45,058 nucleotides of DNA from an uncultured Acetatifactor sp. (GCA_910589035.1 CAJUSI010000077.1:1-45058), one strand, 5' to 3'; positions 17,041 through 26,268 are shown, counted from the stretch's first letter. Notes: generated by a model from the letters alone, not told the origin. Made by a program: numbers and translations.

Positions 17041-17850
17041 TCAGGGCTTCTTTCTGGGGAGCGTGCACATGATCTGTCTTGCCTCCTGGGGCGTGGCCGG
17101 TTCCAGGTCCATGGCCCGGATCAGAGCCGCCAGCTTCTCCACTTCCTCATAATTAAAGGACGCTTCCTTTCCCGGCGCCAGATGTCTGCTGTCCTCGAAG
17201 CCGATGCGGACCACGGCTGCTCCCATGGCGATGGCCGCCGCCAGGAATTCCCAGTTGTCCCTTCCGTAGTGGGTGACACCCCATTTCGCATCGGACGGCA
17301 CTGCCGCCCGGAAGGTGGTGAGGCATTCTATGTTGGGCTGCATGCCCCCCTTGTGGCCGAATACCAGGTTGTAGAGCACGGGATCCCGGTAGGGCGCCTG
17401 TTCCTGCGTCATACGGATATTGTAGATCATGCCGATGTCAAAGACTTCGATCTCCGGTATGATGCCTCTCTCATACACGGCTCTGGCGCAGTAGCGGATA
17501 TCCTCAAAGCTGTTGATATAGACCGCCTCCCCCAGGTTGGTGGTGCCGCCGTTTAAGGATGCGCTCTCCACTCTCCAGTAGTCCAGGGGTCTGCAGCGCT
17601 GCTCGATATTCATCTCCGACACGCCTCCCGTGGAAGCCTGGATCACCAGGTCGGTTCTCTGTGCAATCCTCTCAAAGGTATCCTCCAGCTCCGTGGTATC
17701 CGGTGTCAAAGATCCGTCGGGACGTCTGCAGTGTAAATGACACATTGCCGCGCCCGCCCGGGCGGATTTCACCACGTCCTCCACCAGAGCTTCCTTGTCC
17801 ACCGGCTTTCCGGCTTCCACCGGAGCCAGGGAAATGATTACTTTTCTCAT
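17041..17850 (-). CDS. BKACE family protein (3-keto-5-aminohexanoate cleavage enzyme family, DUF849)
   Basis: A 269-residue (beta/alpha)8 enzyme. BKACE members condense a beta-keto acid with acetyl-CoA (zinc-dependent) to give acetoacetate and a CoA thioester. The zinc pair is seen as AMCHLHCR. Other signatures are IQASTGGVSEM, PEIEVFDIGM, LVFGHKGGMQPN and VRIGFEDSRHLAPG near the end. The start is MRKVIISLAPVEAG. It sits between a DUF1537 sugar-acid kinase gene (297 nt upstream) and the esterase. The beta-keto acid used here is unknown; the context suggests a sugar-derived keto acid. Confidence 0.87.
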   Translation of the reverse strand: MRKVIISLAPVEAGKPVDKEALVEDVVKSARAGAAMCHLHCRRPDGSLTPDTTELEDTFERIAQRTDLVIQASTGGVSEMNIEQRCRPLDYWRVESASLNGGTTNLGEAVYINSFEDIRYCARAVYERGIIPEIEVFDIGMIYNIRMTQEQAPYRDPVLYNLVFGHKGGMQPNIECLTTFRAAVPSDAKWGVTHYGRDNWEFLAAAIAMGAAVVRIGFEDSRHLAPGKEASFNYEEVEKLAALIRAMDLEPATPQEARQIMCTLPRKKP

Positions 17851-18147
17851 GCCTGCCGCCTCTCTTTCCTGTTCTTTTTCGGGATGGTTTTCATACCGCC
17901 TCCCGGTACTGTTTTTATGCAGTCTTGCTTGCTGTTGCTGTGTGTTATTGTCAAGTGCCCAATTTTATTTCTTTCTGTCGCCTTTTTATGGCACCTTTAT
18001 AACGCCTTTTCATTTTGTTTCCCGGCAGTTTCTTGACGTTTTTTCGGCATTTTCCTGATGTTTTCTGAAACATGCTTATGTAGCTTTTATGTTCTTTGTC
18101 CCTGTACCGCAACAGGCAGCACTCTTTGCGTCAATTCTCTGCATCCG

Positions 18148-19668
18148 CTATGCCAGCATCTCCACAATTTTTTCCAGGGTATCCGTGTCTCCCACATTTC
18201 CCGGGAAAATAATATAGGACAGCCCCGGGAACCTGCTCTCCAATCCGGTTCTCCACACGGGGATGCCGGGCTGAGCCTGCCCCAGCACCAACGCCTTTCT
18301 CACTCTCAGTGCCTTCGTCCCCACATCGCTGGAGGTGATTCCTCCCTTGGCGATCAGAAAGCGTGGCTTGCGGTGCAGGCCTGCAATGACCGCGGTCACC
18401 GCATCGGATATGTCCACCGACAGGCGCAGGAGTTCTTCCTTCGCCATCCCCTCCGGGGCCAGCAGCTTCCTGCTGGTGTACACCACCGCCGTTTTTCCCT
18501 GGCTCATGACCTTTTCCGCCTCCGCGATCACGCGCTTCGTCTCCCCTTCCAGGCCCCGCTCCGCAAAGCAGGCGCCCACGTCAAATTCCAGGAATTCCAG
18601 GCCCGATCTTATTCTTCCGTCCTCCCCGGCCTTTCTTAGGGCTTCCAACTGCAGGGTGGTTTTCTTCACATGGGAGCCCACCAGAACGATGCCGCCGTAC
18701 CGGGAATCGTCCCTTCTCTCTTCTCCGCAGACAGCGGACTCGACTCCCTGTCCCCCTCCGCAGACAGCGGACTCAGCATCTCCCAATAATTCCTCCCTGG
18801 TCAACAGGGGGATGGTGCTCACGTTTCCCAGCACCTTGGGCACCGCCGCCGCGCAGCGGATCAGGAAACGCTTCCCTGCCTTCATCGCCCTCAGAAGGCA
18901 GGTGGCGAACACCTCCACATCGCTCTCCGCCACGGCGTCCACCACCACCGGGCGGAAATCGTCAGCACCCATGAGAAGCTCCGTGATCTCCTCATAGCGC
19001 CCGGCCCGAAGCAGGGAAAGGGAAATCATAACGGCGTCCTCCTTCCGGTATCTGCCCCCGCTTTTCTCCTCCGCGTAAGCCGCCAGATGGGAACAGGAAT
19101 ATCCGAAGGTCTTGTCCCCGGCGAACTCCGTCTGTCCGGCGGGAACCAGGTACTCTCCCTCCTTTACATAGTGCACCCCTTCCATGGTGTATCTTCCGCC
19201 CTCCCGGAAAAAGGGGCAGAGAATCTGTCCGTGTATCTTTTGCCCGGTTTCCTGCTCCAGAACCTCCCTCAGCGCCTCCAGCTCCAGGGGGTAGTGCCCC
19301 CGCAGGGTGGAATCTCCTCTGGATACCAGGAGAAACTCTTTTCCCGCTTCCGCGGCCATCCTCACCATGCGCCGGGCCAGGGTCTTATGTTCCCTTTCCG
19401 TTCTCTCCGCCGTGAAGCTTCTGGAATTGGTGAGAATGAAAAACATTCTGTTTTCCTCCTCCAGCCCGGCCTTCAGACTCTCCTCGCTCCAGTCCGTGTA
19501 GACATGAACGCCGTGTACGGTCTGCACTCCTGTGGGGTCGTCGTCCAGCACCGCAATCTTTGTCGAAAAATGTTCGTACTCCTCCAGAAATTTTCTATGT
19601 ACGGCTTCCGTATCCGCCGCCGGATATTTATCCAGTTCCCACAGAGGAAGCTTGCTGTATTTCTCCAC
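18148..19668 (-). CDS. Four-carbon acid sugar kinase family protein (DUF1537, OtnK-like)
   Basis: A 506-residue kinase. The N-terminal substrate domain shows VLDDDPTGVQTVHGV and FILTNSRSFTAE, then LLVSRGDSTLRGHYPLE. The C-terminal nucleotide-binding domain shows FLIAKGGITSSDVGTKAL and GLSYIIFPGNVGD. Characterised members phosphorylate threonate, erythronate or related acids. An insertion around residues 300-320 contains a small repeat (SAVCGGGQGVESAVCGEE). It follows GH127 after 36 nt, with a hairpin between, and precedes the BKACE gene. Confidence 0.88.
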   Translation of the reverse strand: MEKYSKLPLWELDKYPAADTEAVHRKFLEEYEHFSTKIAVLDDDPTGVQTVHGVHVYTDWSEESLKAGLEEENRMFFILTNSRSFTAERTEREHKTLARRMVRMAAEAGKEFLLVSRGDSTLRGHYPLELEALREVLEQETGQKIHGQILCPFFREGGRYTMEGVHYVKEGEYLVPAGQTEFAGDKTFGYSCSHLAAYAEEKSGGRYRKEDAVMISLSLLRAGRYEEITELLMGADDFRPVVVDAVAESDVEVFATCLLRAMKAGKRFLIRCAAAVPKVLGNVSTIPLLTREELLGDAESAVCGGGQGVESAVCGEERRDDSRYGGIVLVGSHVKKTTLQLEALRKAGEDGRIRSGLEFLEFDVGACFAERGLEGETKRVIAEAEKVMSQGKTAVVYTSRKLLAPEGMAKEELLRLSVDISDAVTAVIAGLHRKPRFLIAKGGITSSDVGTKALRVRKALVLGQAQPGIPVWRTGLESRFPGLSYIIFPGNVGDTDTLEKIVEMLA

Positions 19669-19683
19669 CTTTCCCTCATTTCT

Positions 19684-19698
19684 GCACCGTTATGGTGC
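19684..19698. terminator. Hairpin between GH127 and kinase genes
   Basis: GCACC (19684-19688) pairs with GGTGC (19694-19698). The T-run follows on the plus strand (CTTTTTT), so terminator polarity is antisense to the operon. On the minus strand it is an intercistronic hairpin. Confidence 0.4.
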
Positions 19699-19704
19699 CT
19701 TTTT

Positions 19705-21804
19705 TCAAATTTTCAAATGCTCTTTCTTTTCCCCCGTCGTTGGCCGGCCGCTCACATCCGTCACAGGAATCCACACGCGCATCTCGTCCAGCCCCCTGTT
19801 GTCCCATGCAAAATAAGGAATCAGCCGAACGGGTACTGTCTCATATCCGGAATTCACGTAATCCCTGTAAAGCGCATTCCGATCCGCTTCCTCCCCGGGC
19901 AGGCTCTTCCGCCTCAGGAAATCTCCCCTCAGAGAGAGCACCTTCCTGCCCTCGATCTCAAATTCCTCCGGCTGCAGACGGATATCGGAAGGAAGTATCA
20001 GCTCGTCCAGAGTATCGATATCCGCATCCATTCCCTCCAGACAGTAGACCAGCGGCCCTCTCTCCACGGCCACCTGGTTCACATCCTCCTCCACCATGGC
20101 GTGGGCGCAGGTCAATCTGGCTTCCATATTGAAATCCAGAACCACCTCTGTCTCCTCCGGATTCTGAACGGATACGGCAACATATGACCCCGCCTGGGCA
20201 CGTCCGAACTCCCGAGCCTGCATCCCGCCGTCCCTGCGGTTCTTTACCGTGAGGCTCCCCTTCCGCACCCATGCGGGAATTCTCAAATACAGTACAAATC
20301 CTGTCTCCGCTCCGGATTTGTCATCCGAAGCACCGTTTCCTTTGCCCGCAGTGCCGGATTTGCCGTCCACGGCTCCGTCCTTTTCCCCTTCACTTTCAAA
20401 GGTAAACCGGATTTTGCCGTCGTAAGGATAGCCGGTCTCCTGAATCAGCGTCACGGTCCTGCCCGAAAGTCTCACCTTCGCCCTGCTTGCCCCGTACAGC
20501 ACCGTATAAATTCCGCTCTCATCCGCAGCGTAGGCATATTCGCTCAGCTGGGAGAGGAGTCTCGCCAGGTTGGGCGGGCAGCAGTAGCTTAAGATGTATT
20601 CCGCCCTCTCCTGCCCCCATATCAGCTCATAGGGCAGTTCATGGGCTCTGCGCAGCATATTTTCATAGAAGAATTTCTTCCCGTTCATACTGATTCCGGC
20701 CATGTTCACATTGAGCACCATGCGCTCCAGCACGTCCGCATACTCGGCCTTCTTCTCCAGGCAGAACATCCTCCAGGCCCAGTAAACGCCGCCTATGGAA
20801 GCGCAGGTCTCATTGTAGGCCGTTACATTGGGAAGCTGGTATTCATAGCCGTAGGCCTGATGCACCAGCTGATGCTTGAAGAAATACCCGTAGGGAGAGG
20901 CTCCGTTATACAGTGCGCCGCAGCCTCCGGTAATATACAGCTTCTGGGTCACCAGGCTTTTCCACACCTTGTGGAGCACCTCCGCAAGCTCCGGGTCGTC
21001 CTCCTCCAGGCACAGATCCGCCACCCCGGCATAGAGATAATTTGCCCTCACCGCATGGCCGATAATCTTCTCATGCTTCCGCAGGGGGATGCTGTCCTGA
21101 TTGTCGTCCATGCCCTCCTTCACGGAGTCCCTGAGCGCTATGGCCTTTTTCAGCAAATCCAGATACTTTCTCTCTCCCGTAGTCCGATACATCTCCGCCA
21201 GCCCCATGTAATGGGAGGGGCATACTGCGGTCTGCACTTCCCCGTTTTTCTCCGCCTCCGCGTACAGATTCTCCAGATAATCCGCGGCTCCCCTGGCAAT
21301 CTGCAGGAAGCTGTCCCTGCCCGTAAGCCTGTAATACAGGCAGGCGGAGGTGAAGAGATGTCCGAAATTGTACACCTCGAAATCATTGATATCCCCCAGA
21401 CGGGCCGCCTTCCCGCTTCTCTCCCCGATGATCTGCTTGGTGGAGATATAGCCGTCCGCCTGCTGAGCTCTCCCAATCAGGTCAATATATTCCTCCAACC
21501 GGTTTAAGAGCTCCTGATTGTCCCTGCGCACGGCGGTATAAACCGCAGATTCCATCCATTTATAGAAATCCCCGTCTCCGAAAACGGTGCCGTCAAACTC
21601 GCCTTCCGCATCCCCCGCCGCTATCTTGAAATTCTCCAGCACATGGCTGATATCGCTGCTCTCAAACATCCTCTGCAGATGGGGTACTGTGGAATCCGCG
21701 CAGGTGTCAAAACGCTCCTTATACAATCCTCCCGTCCATTCCACATCCGCATAGGGAAGCCCCCAAAGCTTCGCATTGCCTGATTTTGTTGTATCCGTTA
21801 TCAT
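19705..21804 (-). CDS. GH127 family glycoside hydrolase (DUF1680, beta-L-arabinofuranosidase type)
   Basis: A 699-residue cytoplasmic enzyme. The (alpha/alpha)6 barrel holds the zinc site of the family: Glu332 and Cys334 in YNETCAS, and Cys408/Cys409 in SYCCPPN; the second pair includes the Cys nucleophile in HypBA1. The position matching the HypBA1 acid/base Glu322 appears to be Gln316 (HQAYGYEYQLPN). A C-terminal beta domain contains a low-complexity Gly/Asp/Lys linker near residues 490-515. The start at 21804 has GGGAGG 6 nt upstream; an upstream Met at 21870 gives a Lys/Glu-rich extension without a good site. It follows the DUF3781 gene. Confidence 0.88.
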   Translation of the reverse strand: MITDTTKSGNAKLWGLPYADVEWTGGLYKERFDTCADSTVPHLQRMFESSDISHVLENFKIAAGDAEGEFDGTVFGDGDFYKWMESAVYTAVRRDNQELLNRLEEYIDLIGRAQQADGYISTKQIIGERSGKAARLGDINDFEVYNFGHLFTSACLYYRLTGRDSFLQIARGAADYLENLYAEAEKNGEVQTAVCPSHYMGLAEMYRTTGERKYLDLLKKAIALRDSVKEGMDDNQDSIPLRKHEKIIGHAVRANYLYAGVADLCLEEDDPELAEVLHKVWKSLVTQKLYITGGCGALYNGASPYGYFFKHQLVHQAYGYEYQLPNVTAYNETCASIGGVYWAWRMFCLEKKAEYADVLERMVLNVNMAGISMNGKKFFYENMLRRAHELPYELIWGQERAEYILSYCCPPNLARLLSQLSEYAYAADESGIYTVLYGASRAKVRLSGRTVTLIQETGYPYDGKIRFTFESEGEKDGAVDGKSGTAGKGNGASDDKSGAETGFVLYLRIPAWVRKGSLTVKNRRDGGMQAREFGRAQAGSYVAVSVQNPEETEVVLDFNMEARLTCAHAMVEEDVNQVAVERGPLVYCLEGMDADIDTLDELILPSDIRLQPEEFEIEGRKVLSLRGDFLRRKSLPGEEADRNALYRDYVNSGYETVPVRLIPYFAWDNRGLDEMRVWIPVTDVSGRPTTGEKKEHLKI

Positions 21805-21885
21805 TGTCCGCCTCCCTTTTTCTTTTCCGGTTTCTTCCTTTTGTCCCTCTCTGTTGGGTCTTCTTTTCACCGTTTTGATTTACTG

Positions 21886-22143
21886 TTATGCTTTATTCTT
21901 ATGCGCCGTGATAATCGTATAGCTGTGCGCATTTACCGTTATAATACAATCATCTGCATTTACATACCAGTTTTTCCCTTTTCTTGTAATACCGGCATTG
22001 GCAGAATGGATTTTCGTTTTACACCAATCCACAACATTCTTTGTGCCTGTATCTAAGGACAGATTTCTTTTAATGCGTTCCACACCGGATTCGGTTGTAT
22101 GCAGTTTATCCAGATTTTTCAGCAATTCATTTTCTGCATTCAT
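21886..22143 (-). CDS. DUF3781 domain protein
   Basis: An 85-residue small protein. NELLKNLDKLHTTESGVERI followed by DVVDWCKTKI-type and DDCIITVNAHSYTIITAHK segments match what I know of DUF3781. Function is unknown. GGAG lies 8 nt before the ATG. It sits between the racemase-like gene and GH127 on the same strand. Confidence 0.8.
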   Translation of the reverse strand: MNAENELLKNLDKLHTTESGVERIKRNLSLDTGTKNVVDWCKTKIHSANAGITRKGKNWYVNADDCIITVNAHSYTIITAHKNKA

Positions 22144-22215
22144 TTCTCAATTCTCCTTTCGAAAATCCCGATTCACTGGTTACGCAATTCCAAGGTAGGG
22201 GCTGCCGGCATTTCG

Positions 22216-22887
22216 TCAGAGAAGTCCCTTGCGCTCCAGCGCCTTCTTTAATTCAACAGCACCGAACCTGGGGCTGGAGAGAGTGGGAATTCCCATCTCA
22301 CGGCTGATATCCTCCTCCACATAGGCCATGGAACCCTGGGCCAGGAGAATCACATCCGAGCTGTCCTTCACCTGCGCCGCCTTGTCCAGCAGAAGCTTTC
22401 TGAACTGCTCCTGATCCAGGCCGAACGCGCCGTCTATGAGCCCGTCCACCATCTCCACATGCCGTCCCATCTCTCTCGCCACGCGCAATACCGTGTTCTT
22501 CGTTGGCTCCAGCGTGGTGGAAAGCGTTGCCAGCACCGCAATCCTGCTTCCCAGCCTCACCGCCTCCCGACACATCTCCTCATCGATTCTCACAATGGGC
22601 ACGCCGATGTATGCCGCGGCTGTCTGCATGCAGTCCGCCACCTCGCCCACGGAAGAGCAGATATTCAATATGGCGTCCGCACCCTGCCCTACGGCTTCCA
22701 TATACATGGCAATCAGATCCGCCGCTGCCTTCGGCGTCACATATCCCGCCTCTCTCACAGCCGCCAGGATACCGGGGTTCTGCAGGCTCAGAATCTCCGC
22801 CTCCTCGCCGATATTCTTCCTCACCTCATGATTTACAAGCTCAATCAGCTCCGGGGTAGTGCTGGTGTACACAAGTGCTGCTTTCAT
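22216..22887 (-). CDS. Aspartate/glutamate racemase family protein
   Basis: A 223-residue protein with the Asp/Glu/hydantoin racemase fold. The first catalytic Cys is in DAILNICSSVGE. The second site reads VILLAQGSMAYVEE, with Ser/Gly where two-Cys racemases have Cys, so it may not be a classical racemase. VRIDEEMCREAV and VLATLSTTLEPT are further family segments. The start at 22887 has GAAAGGAG 8 nt upstream. It is first in the minus-strand catabolic cluster, behind a -10 box at 23079-23084. Confidence 0.83.
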   Translation of the reverse strand: MKAALVYTSTTPELIELVNHEVRKNIGEEAEILSLQNPGILAAVREAGYVTPKAAADLIAMYMEAVGQGADAILNICSSVGEVADCMQTAAAYIGVPIVRIDEEMCREAVRLGSRIAVLATLSTTLEPTKNTVLRVAREMGRHVEMVDGLIDGAFGLDQEQFRKLLLDKAAQVKDSSDVILLAQGSMAYVEEDISREMGIPTLSSPRFGAVELKKALERKGLL

Positions 22888-23011
22888 TTCTCTATCTCCT
22901 TTCACTATAACCAGGCCTCATCGGACCCGGACCATGTACAAAATACTTCTCCTGCTTTCTGTGGCCTCCCTTACAAAGTCAGCCATACCCAAACAGGCTT
23001 TCCCAAAGGCA

Positions 23012-23084
23012 CGAAAACGGTATCAGGAACTAAATTGTAGTACCGACACCGTCTTCCGAATCTCTTTTCCTTATTTCTATTATA
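23012..23084 (-). promoter_or_regulatory. Promoter -10 and cre-like site before the catabolic cluster
   Basis: A minus-strand TATAAT (23084-23079) lies about 190 bp before the racemase-like gene, with no clear -35. Downstream of it, CGAAAACGGTATCA (23012-23025, plus strand) matches the CcpA cre consensus at all but the first base. A site downstream of the start of transcription would fit catabolite repression by roadblock. Both calls are inferences. Confidence 0.35.
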
Positions 23085-23152
23085 ATTTCTAAACCTGGGA
23101 AAAAACATATGATATATACAGAACTATATGCAAATTTTTTAGATATTTTCAA

Positions 23153-23188
23153 TTTCTCCCATCTTCAGCAGCTTTGCCGCCCCGGTCG
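23153..23188. repeat. Partial duplicate of the prfA 3' end
   Basis: TTTCTCCCATCTTCAGCAGC and the following CTTTGCCGCCCCGGTCG resemble 23209-23245, the last codons of prfA, at an offset of about 57 bp. Read on the minus strand it encodes AAKLLKMGEIENI, close to the prfA end AAKLLKMGEN. It is non-coding now because the prfA stop precedes it. Confidence 0.65.
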
Positions 23189-23204
23189 AACGGCCAGGCG
23201 GCTT

Positions 23205-24281
23205 CTAATTTTCCCCCATCTTCAATAACTTTGCCGCCTGGTCGGCGGCGATGCAGGCGTCCAGGATCTCGTCGATATCCCCATCCATCACCTTATCCAG
23301 CTTGTAGATGGTCAGCCCGATACGATGGTCGGTAACCCGGCCCTGGGGGAAATTATAGGTGCGTATCTTCTCGGAACGATCCCCCGTTCCGATCTGGCTG
23401 CGGCGCAGTTCCGCCTCCGCATCATGCCTTTGCTGCTGTTCCATATCATAGAGCTTCGCCTTCAACAGCGCAAAAGCCTTCGCCTTATTCTGCAGCTGAG
23501 ACTTCTCCGTCTGGCTGTATACTACGATGCCCGTGGGATAGTGAGTCAGGCGCACTGCGGAATCAGTGGTATTGACGCACTGACCGCCGTTGCCGGAGGC
23601 ACGCATCACATCTATTCTGATATCCTTATCTGCAATTACAATATCGATATCCTCATCCACCTCCGGCATAACTGCCACGCTGATGGTTGAGGTATGGATT
23701 CTTCCGCCGCTCTCCGTCTCCGGCACACGCTGTACCCTGTGAACGCCGCTCTCGTATTTCATCCTGGAATAGGCACCCTGTCCGGCAATGGTAAACTGTA
23801 CTTCCTTCATGCCTCCGATACCGATCTCATCCACATTCATGGTGTCCACTTTCCATCGGCGTCCCTCCGCATAATGTACATACATGCGGTAAATCTCCGC
23901 GGCAAACAGCGCAGCCTCATCCCCGCCGGCACCCGCACGGATTTCCACGATTACATTCCTGTCATCATTGGGATCCTTGGGAAGAAGCAATATTTTCAGC
24001 TCCTGCTCCAGCTCCTCCGCACGCTTCCTGCTCTCGCTTAAGGCATCTTTGAGCATTTCCCGCATATCTTCATCGTTTTCCACTTCCAGCAGCTCCAGAG
24101 ACTCTTCCGTTTCCTGTCTGCACTTCTTATACTCCGTATAAGCATCCACTATAGGGGTGAGATCGCTCTGCTCCTTCATCAGCTTACGGAAACGCTCCTG
24201 GTTGGAGGTCACTGTAGGCTCGTGAAGCTCGCTCATAATCTCCTCAAAACGAATCAGCAAATCCTCTAATCTGTCAAACAT
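23205..24281 (-). CDS. prfA: Peptide chain release factor 1
   Basis: A 358-residue RF1 that reads UAA/UAG and triggers peptide release on the ribosome. The GGQ motif is at 232-234 (RASGNGGQCVN), and the stop-codon recognition tripeptide PxT is PET (187-189). AGAGGDEAALF is the usual family landmark. The family's usual start MFDRLEDLL is at 24281; an ATG at 24293 overlaps the prmC stop (ATGA) and would add four residues, so coupling may start there. prmC, which methylates this GGQ glutamine, is directly upstream. Confidence 0.96.
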   Translation of the reverse strand: MFDRLEDLLIRFEEIMSELHEPTVTSNQERFRKLMKEQSDLTPIVDAYTEYKKCRQETEESLELLEVENDEDMREMLKDALSESRKRAEELEQELKILLLPKDPNDDRNVIVEIRAGAGGDEAALFAAEIYRMYVHYAEGRRWKVDTMNVDEIGIGGMKEVQFTIAGQGAYSRMKYESGVHRVQRVPETESGGRIHTSTISVAVMPEVDEDIDIVIADKDIRIDVMRASGNGGQCVNTTDSAVRLTHYPTGIVVYSQTEKSQLQNKAKAFALLKAKLYDMEQQQRHDAEAELRRSQIGTGDRSEKIRTYNFPQGRVTDHRIGLTIYKLDKVMDGDIDEILDACIAADQAAKLLKMGEN

Positions 24282-24289
24282 TTCTCCTC

Positions 24290-25168
24290 TCATTCCGCCG
24301 TTTTAACGGCACAAAGCCCAAAGCCTCCGGTTCCATACACCACCCTGTCCAGCCCCGCATAATCCTTTACCACATGGATCTGCGAAAAGCCCGCTTTCTC
24401 CATCAGTCCGGCCACGGCCTGCGCCTGGTCATATCCGGTCTCAAAGAAGAGCATTCCTCCCCCCGTCAGATGTGGCCTGCCCTCCTCCACAATCCTGCGG
24501 TAGAACGAAAGGCCGTCCTCCCCTCCGTCCAGAGCCCCCATGGGTTCATGATCCCTCACCTCGGGCATCAATCCCGGGATGGTCCCGCCGGGGATATAGG
24601 GGGGATTGCAGACAATCACATCGAATTTCCCCTGGATCTTTTCAAACAAATCGCTTTGCACAAAGCTTATCCCACCGGAACGTACCCTATTCTCCAGCAG
24701 CTTCCCGGCATTTTGCTCCGCCATCTTAAGGGCCGCTTCCGACACCTCGGCGCCCACGCCCTCGCAATCGTTCGTATAATGCAGCAGGCTGATAAGAATG
24801 CATCCTGAGCCCGTGCACATATCCAGCAGACGCATACCGTCATGAATATGGCGCAGCACCTCTTCCACCAGTATCTCCGTGTCCTGCCTGGGAATCAGCA
24901 CATCCTCATTGACGGAAAATCTCAGCCCCATAAATTCCTGCTCCCCCGTCAGATACTGCAGAGGAATTCGCCCCTTACGCCCGGCGATCAATTCCTCGTA
25001 AGTTGTCCTCTCACTGCTGTTTATCTCCCTGTCCCCGTGAACCAGCAGGTCATTTCGGCCGGTTTTACAGACATATTCCAACAGAAGTCTCGCATCCAGC
25101 TCCGCCTCCGGGACGCCGGCCTCCAAAAGCCTCTCCCTTCCATAGCGGTATGCTTCCCCATAAGTCAT
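24290..25168 (-). CDS. prmC: Peptide chain release factor N(5)-glutamine methyltransferase
   Basis: A 292-residue SAM-dependent methyltransferase that modifies the GGQ glutamine of release factors. The N-terminal helical domain (1-75) is followed by the SAM-binding part (LLDMCTGSGCILISLL) and the catalytic NPPY in VCNPPYIPGG. ALDGGEDGLSFYRRI is typical of HemK/PrmC. It overlaps the prfA reading frame region by an ATGA junction and follows the DUF1385 gene after 104 nt. Confidence 0.95.
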   Translation of the reverse strand: MTYGEAYRYGRERLLEAGVPEAELDARLLLEYVCKTGRNDLLVHGDREINSSERTTYEELIAGRKGRIPLQYLTGEQEFMGLRFSVNEDVLIPRQDTEILVEEVLRHIHDGMRLLDMCTGSGCILISLLHYTNDCEGVGAEVSEAALKMAEQNAGKLLENRVRSGGISFVQSDLFEKIQGKFDVIVCNPPYIPGGTIPGLMPEVRDHEPMGALDGGEDGLSFYRRIVEEGRPHLTGGGMLFFETGYDQAQAVAGLMEKAGFSQIHVVKDYAGLDRVVYGTGGFGLCAVKTAE

Positions 25169-25272
25169 ATTTCACTTCCCTGTCCTTCCGTTCCCTGCAT
25201 TTTCTGTTCCATATCTCTTCCGGTTCATACGCTTTTGCTAAAGGCATTCTTGTTCCGGGCGTCTTCCGTCCT

Positions 25273-26268
25273 TCAGGCCCTCTCGGTCTGACCTCCGCTC
25301 TCTTCTGCGCTGTCCCTTTCCGCCTTCTCCGTCTCATCCTCGTATCCGAAATTCTCTTTCAGATATCCCTTCCAGTCAAATACGGCCTCCACTGCAGCAA
25401 TAGCCACCTCCACCATATCCCTGTCCGGTTCTTTGGTGGTCATCCTCTGGACCGCCATACCCGGCGCAGAGATGATCTTCACGAATATATTATCGCTTCG
25501 CCCTGCCAGCCTGATGATCTCATAGGAAATTCCGGCCACCACGGGCAGAAGCAGAATGCGCAGAAGCACCCTGTACACGGGACTTTCCACCTGGATAAAG
25601 AAAAACAGGATAATGCTCACGATAAACACGAAAAAAATAAAACTGGTTCCGCATCTTTTGTGAAGCCTGGAGCTTCTCATAACATTCTTCACCGTCAGCG
25701 GCCTGCCCCGCTCAATGCAGTTGATACATTTATGTTCCGCTCCATGATAACGGTACAGACGGCGGATATCCTTCATGATGCTGATTCCCACCACATAGAG
25801 CAGGAAAATCACAATGCGCATCCCCCCTTCTATAATGTTCATCAGAGAACGGTTCCTCAGCGTGCCTTCCAGCCGGGAGGTAAGGTAATAGGGCAGCACC
25901 ACAAAAATTCCTACCGCCATGGCCACCGCAAAGACGGTGACAAGCGCATTGAGAATTTTATCCCCTGCGCCGCGCCCCGGCTTTTTGCCCGAATCCGAGT
26001 CCTCTTCCTCGTAAAAGGAAGCAGAGTAATTCAACGCCTTCATCCCCAGAACCAGGGAATCAATAAAATTAAAAATGCCCCTCACAAAAAGAATCCTGTT
26101 TAATATACTGCCGCCAAGGATCCCGCGGAAATGATCGATCTCCACGGCAATTCCTCCGTCCTGCCTTCTCACGGCAACGGCATATCTGTCTTTGTTTTTC
26201 ATCATAATGCCCTCCAGGACAGCCTGTCCGCCGATCCCGGAATAACGGCAACGTCTTCTCCTCGCCAT
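25273..26268 (-). CDS. DUF1385 membrane protein (YqhQ-like)
   Basis: A 331-residue protein. The N-terminus YSGIGGQAVLEGIMMK is the DUF1385 signature, and several hydrophobic segments follow (about residues 85-130 and 185-240). YHGAEHKCINCIE and SRLHKRCGTSFIFFVF are conserved landmarks of the family. Biochemical role unknown. The start at 26268 has GGAGG 5 nt upstream; an upstream Met at 26346 would run through a hairpin. The rpmE-DUF1385-prmC-prfA order is common in Clostridia. Confidence 0.92.
   Translation of the reverse strand: MARRRRCRYSGIGGQAVLEGIMMKNKDRYAVAVRRQDGGIAVEIDHFRGILGGSILNRILFVRGIFNFIDSLVLGMKALNYSASFYEEEDSDSGKKPGRGAGDKILNALVTVFAVAMAVGIFVVLPYYLTSRLEGTLRNRSLMNIIEGGMRIVIFLLYVVGISIMKDIRRLYRYHGAEHKCINCIERGRPLTVKNVMRSSRLHKRCGTSFIFFVFIVSIILFFFIQVESPVYRVLLRILLLPVVAGISYEIIRLAGRSDNIFVKIISAPGMAVQRMTTKEPDRDMVEVAIAAVEAVFDWKGYLKENFGYEDETEKAERDSAEESGGQTERA

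Noticed and set aside
22906..23204. Search for a riboswitch or T-box upstream of the catabolic cluster
   Set aside because: Only a -10 box, a cre-like site and the prfA tail duplicate were seen; no conserved riboswitch core or T-box sequence was recognised.
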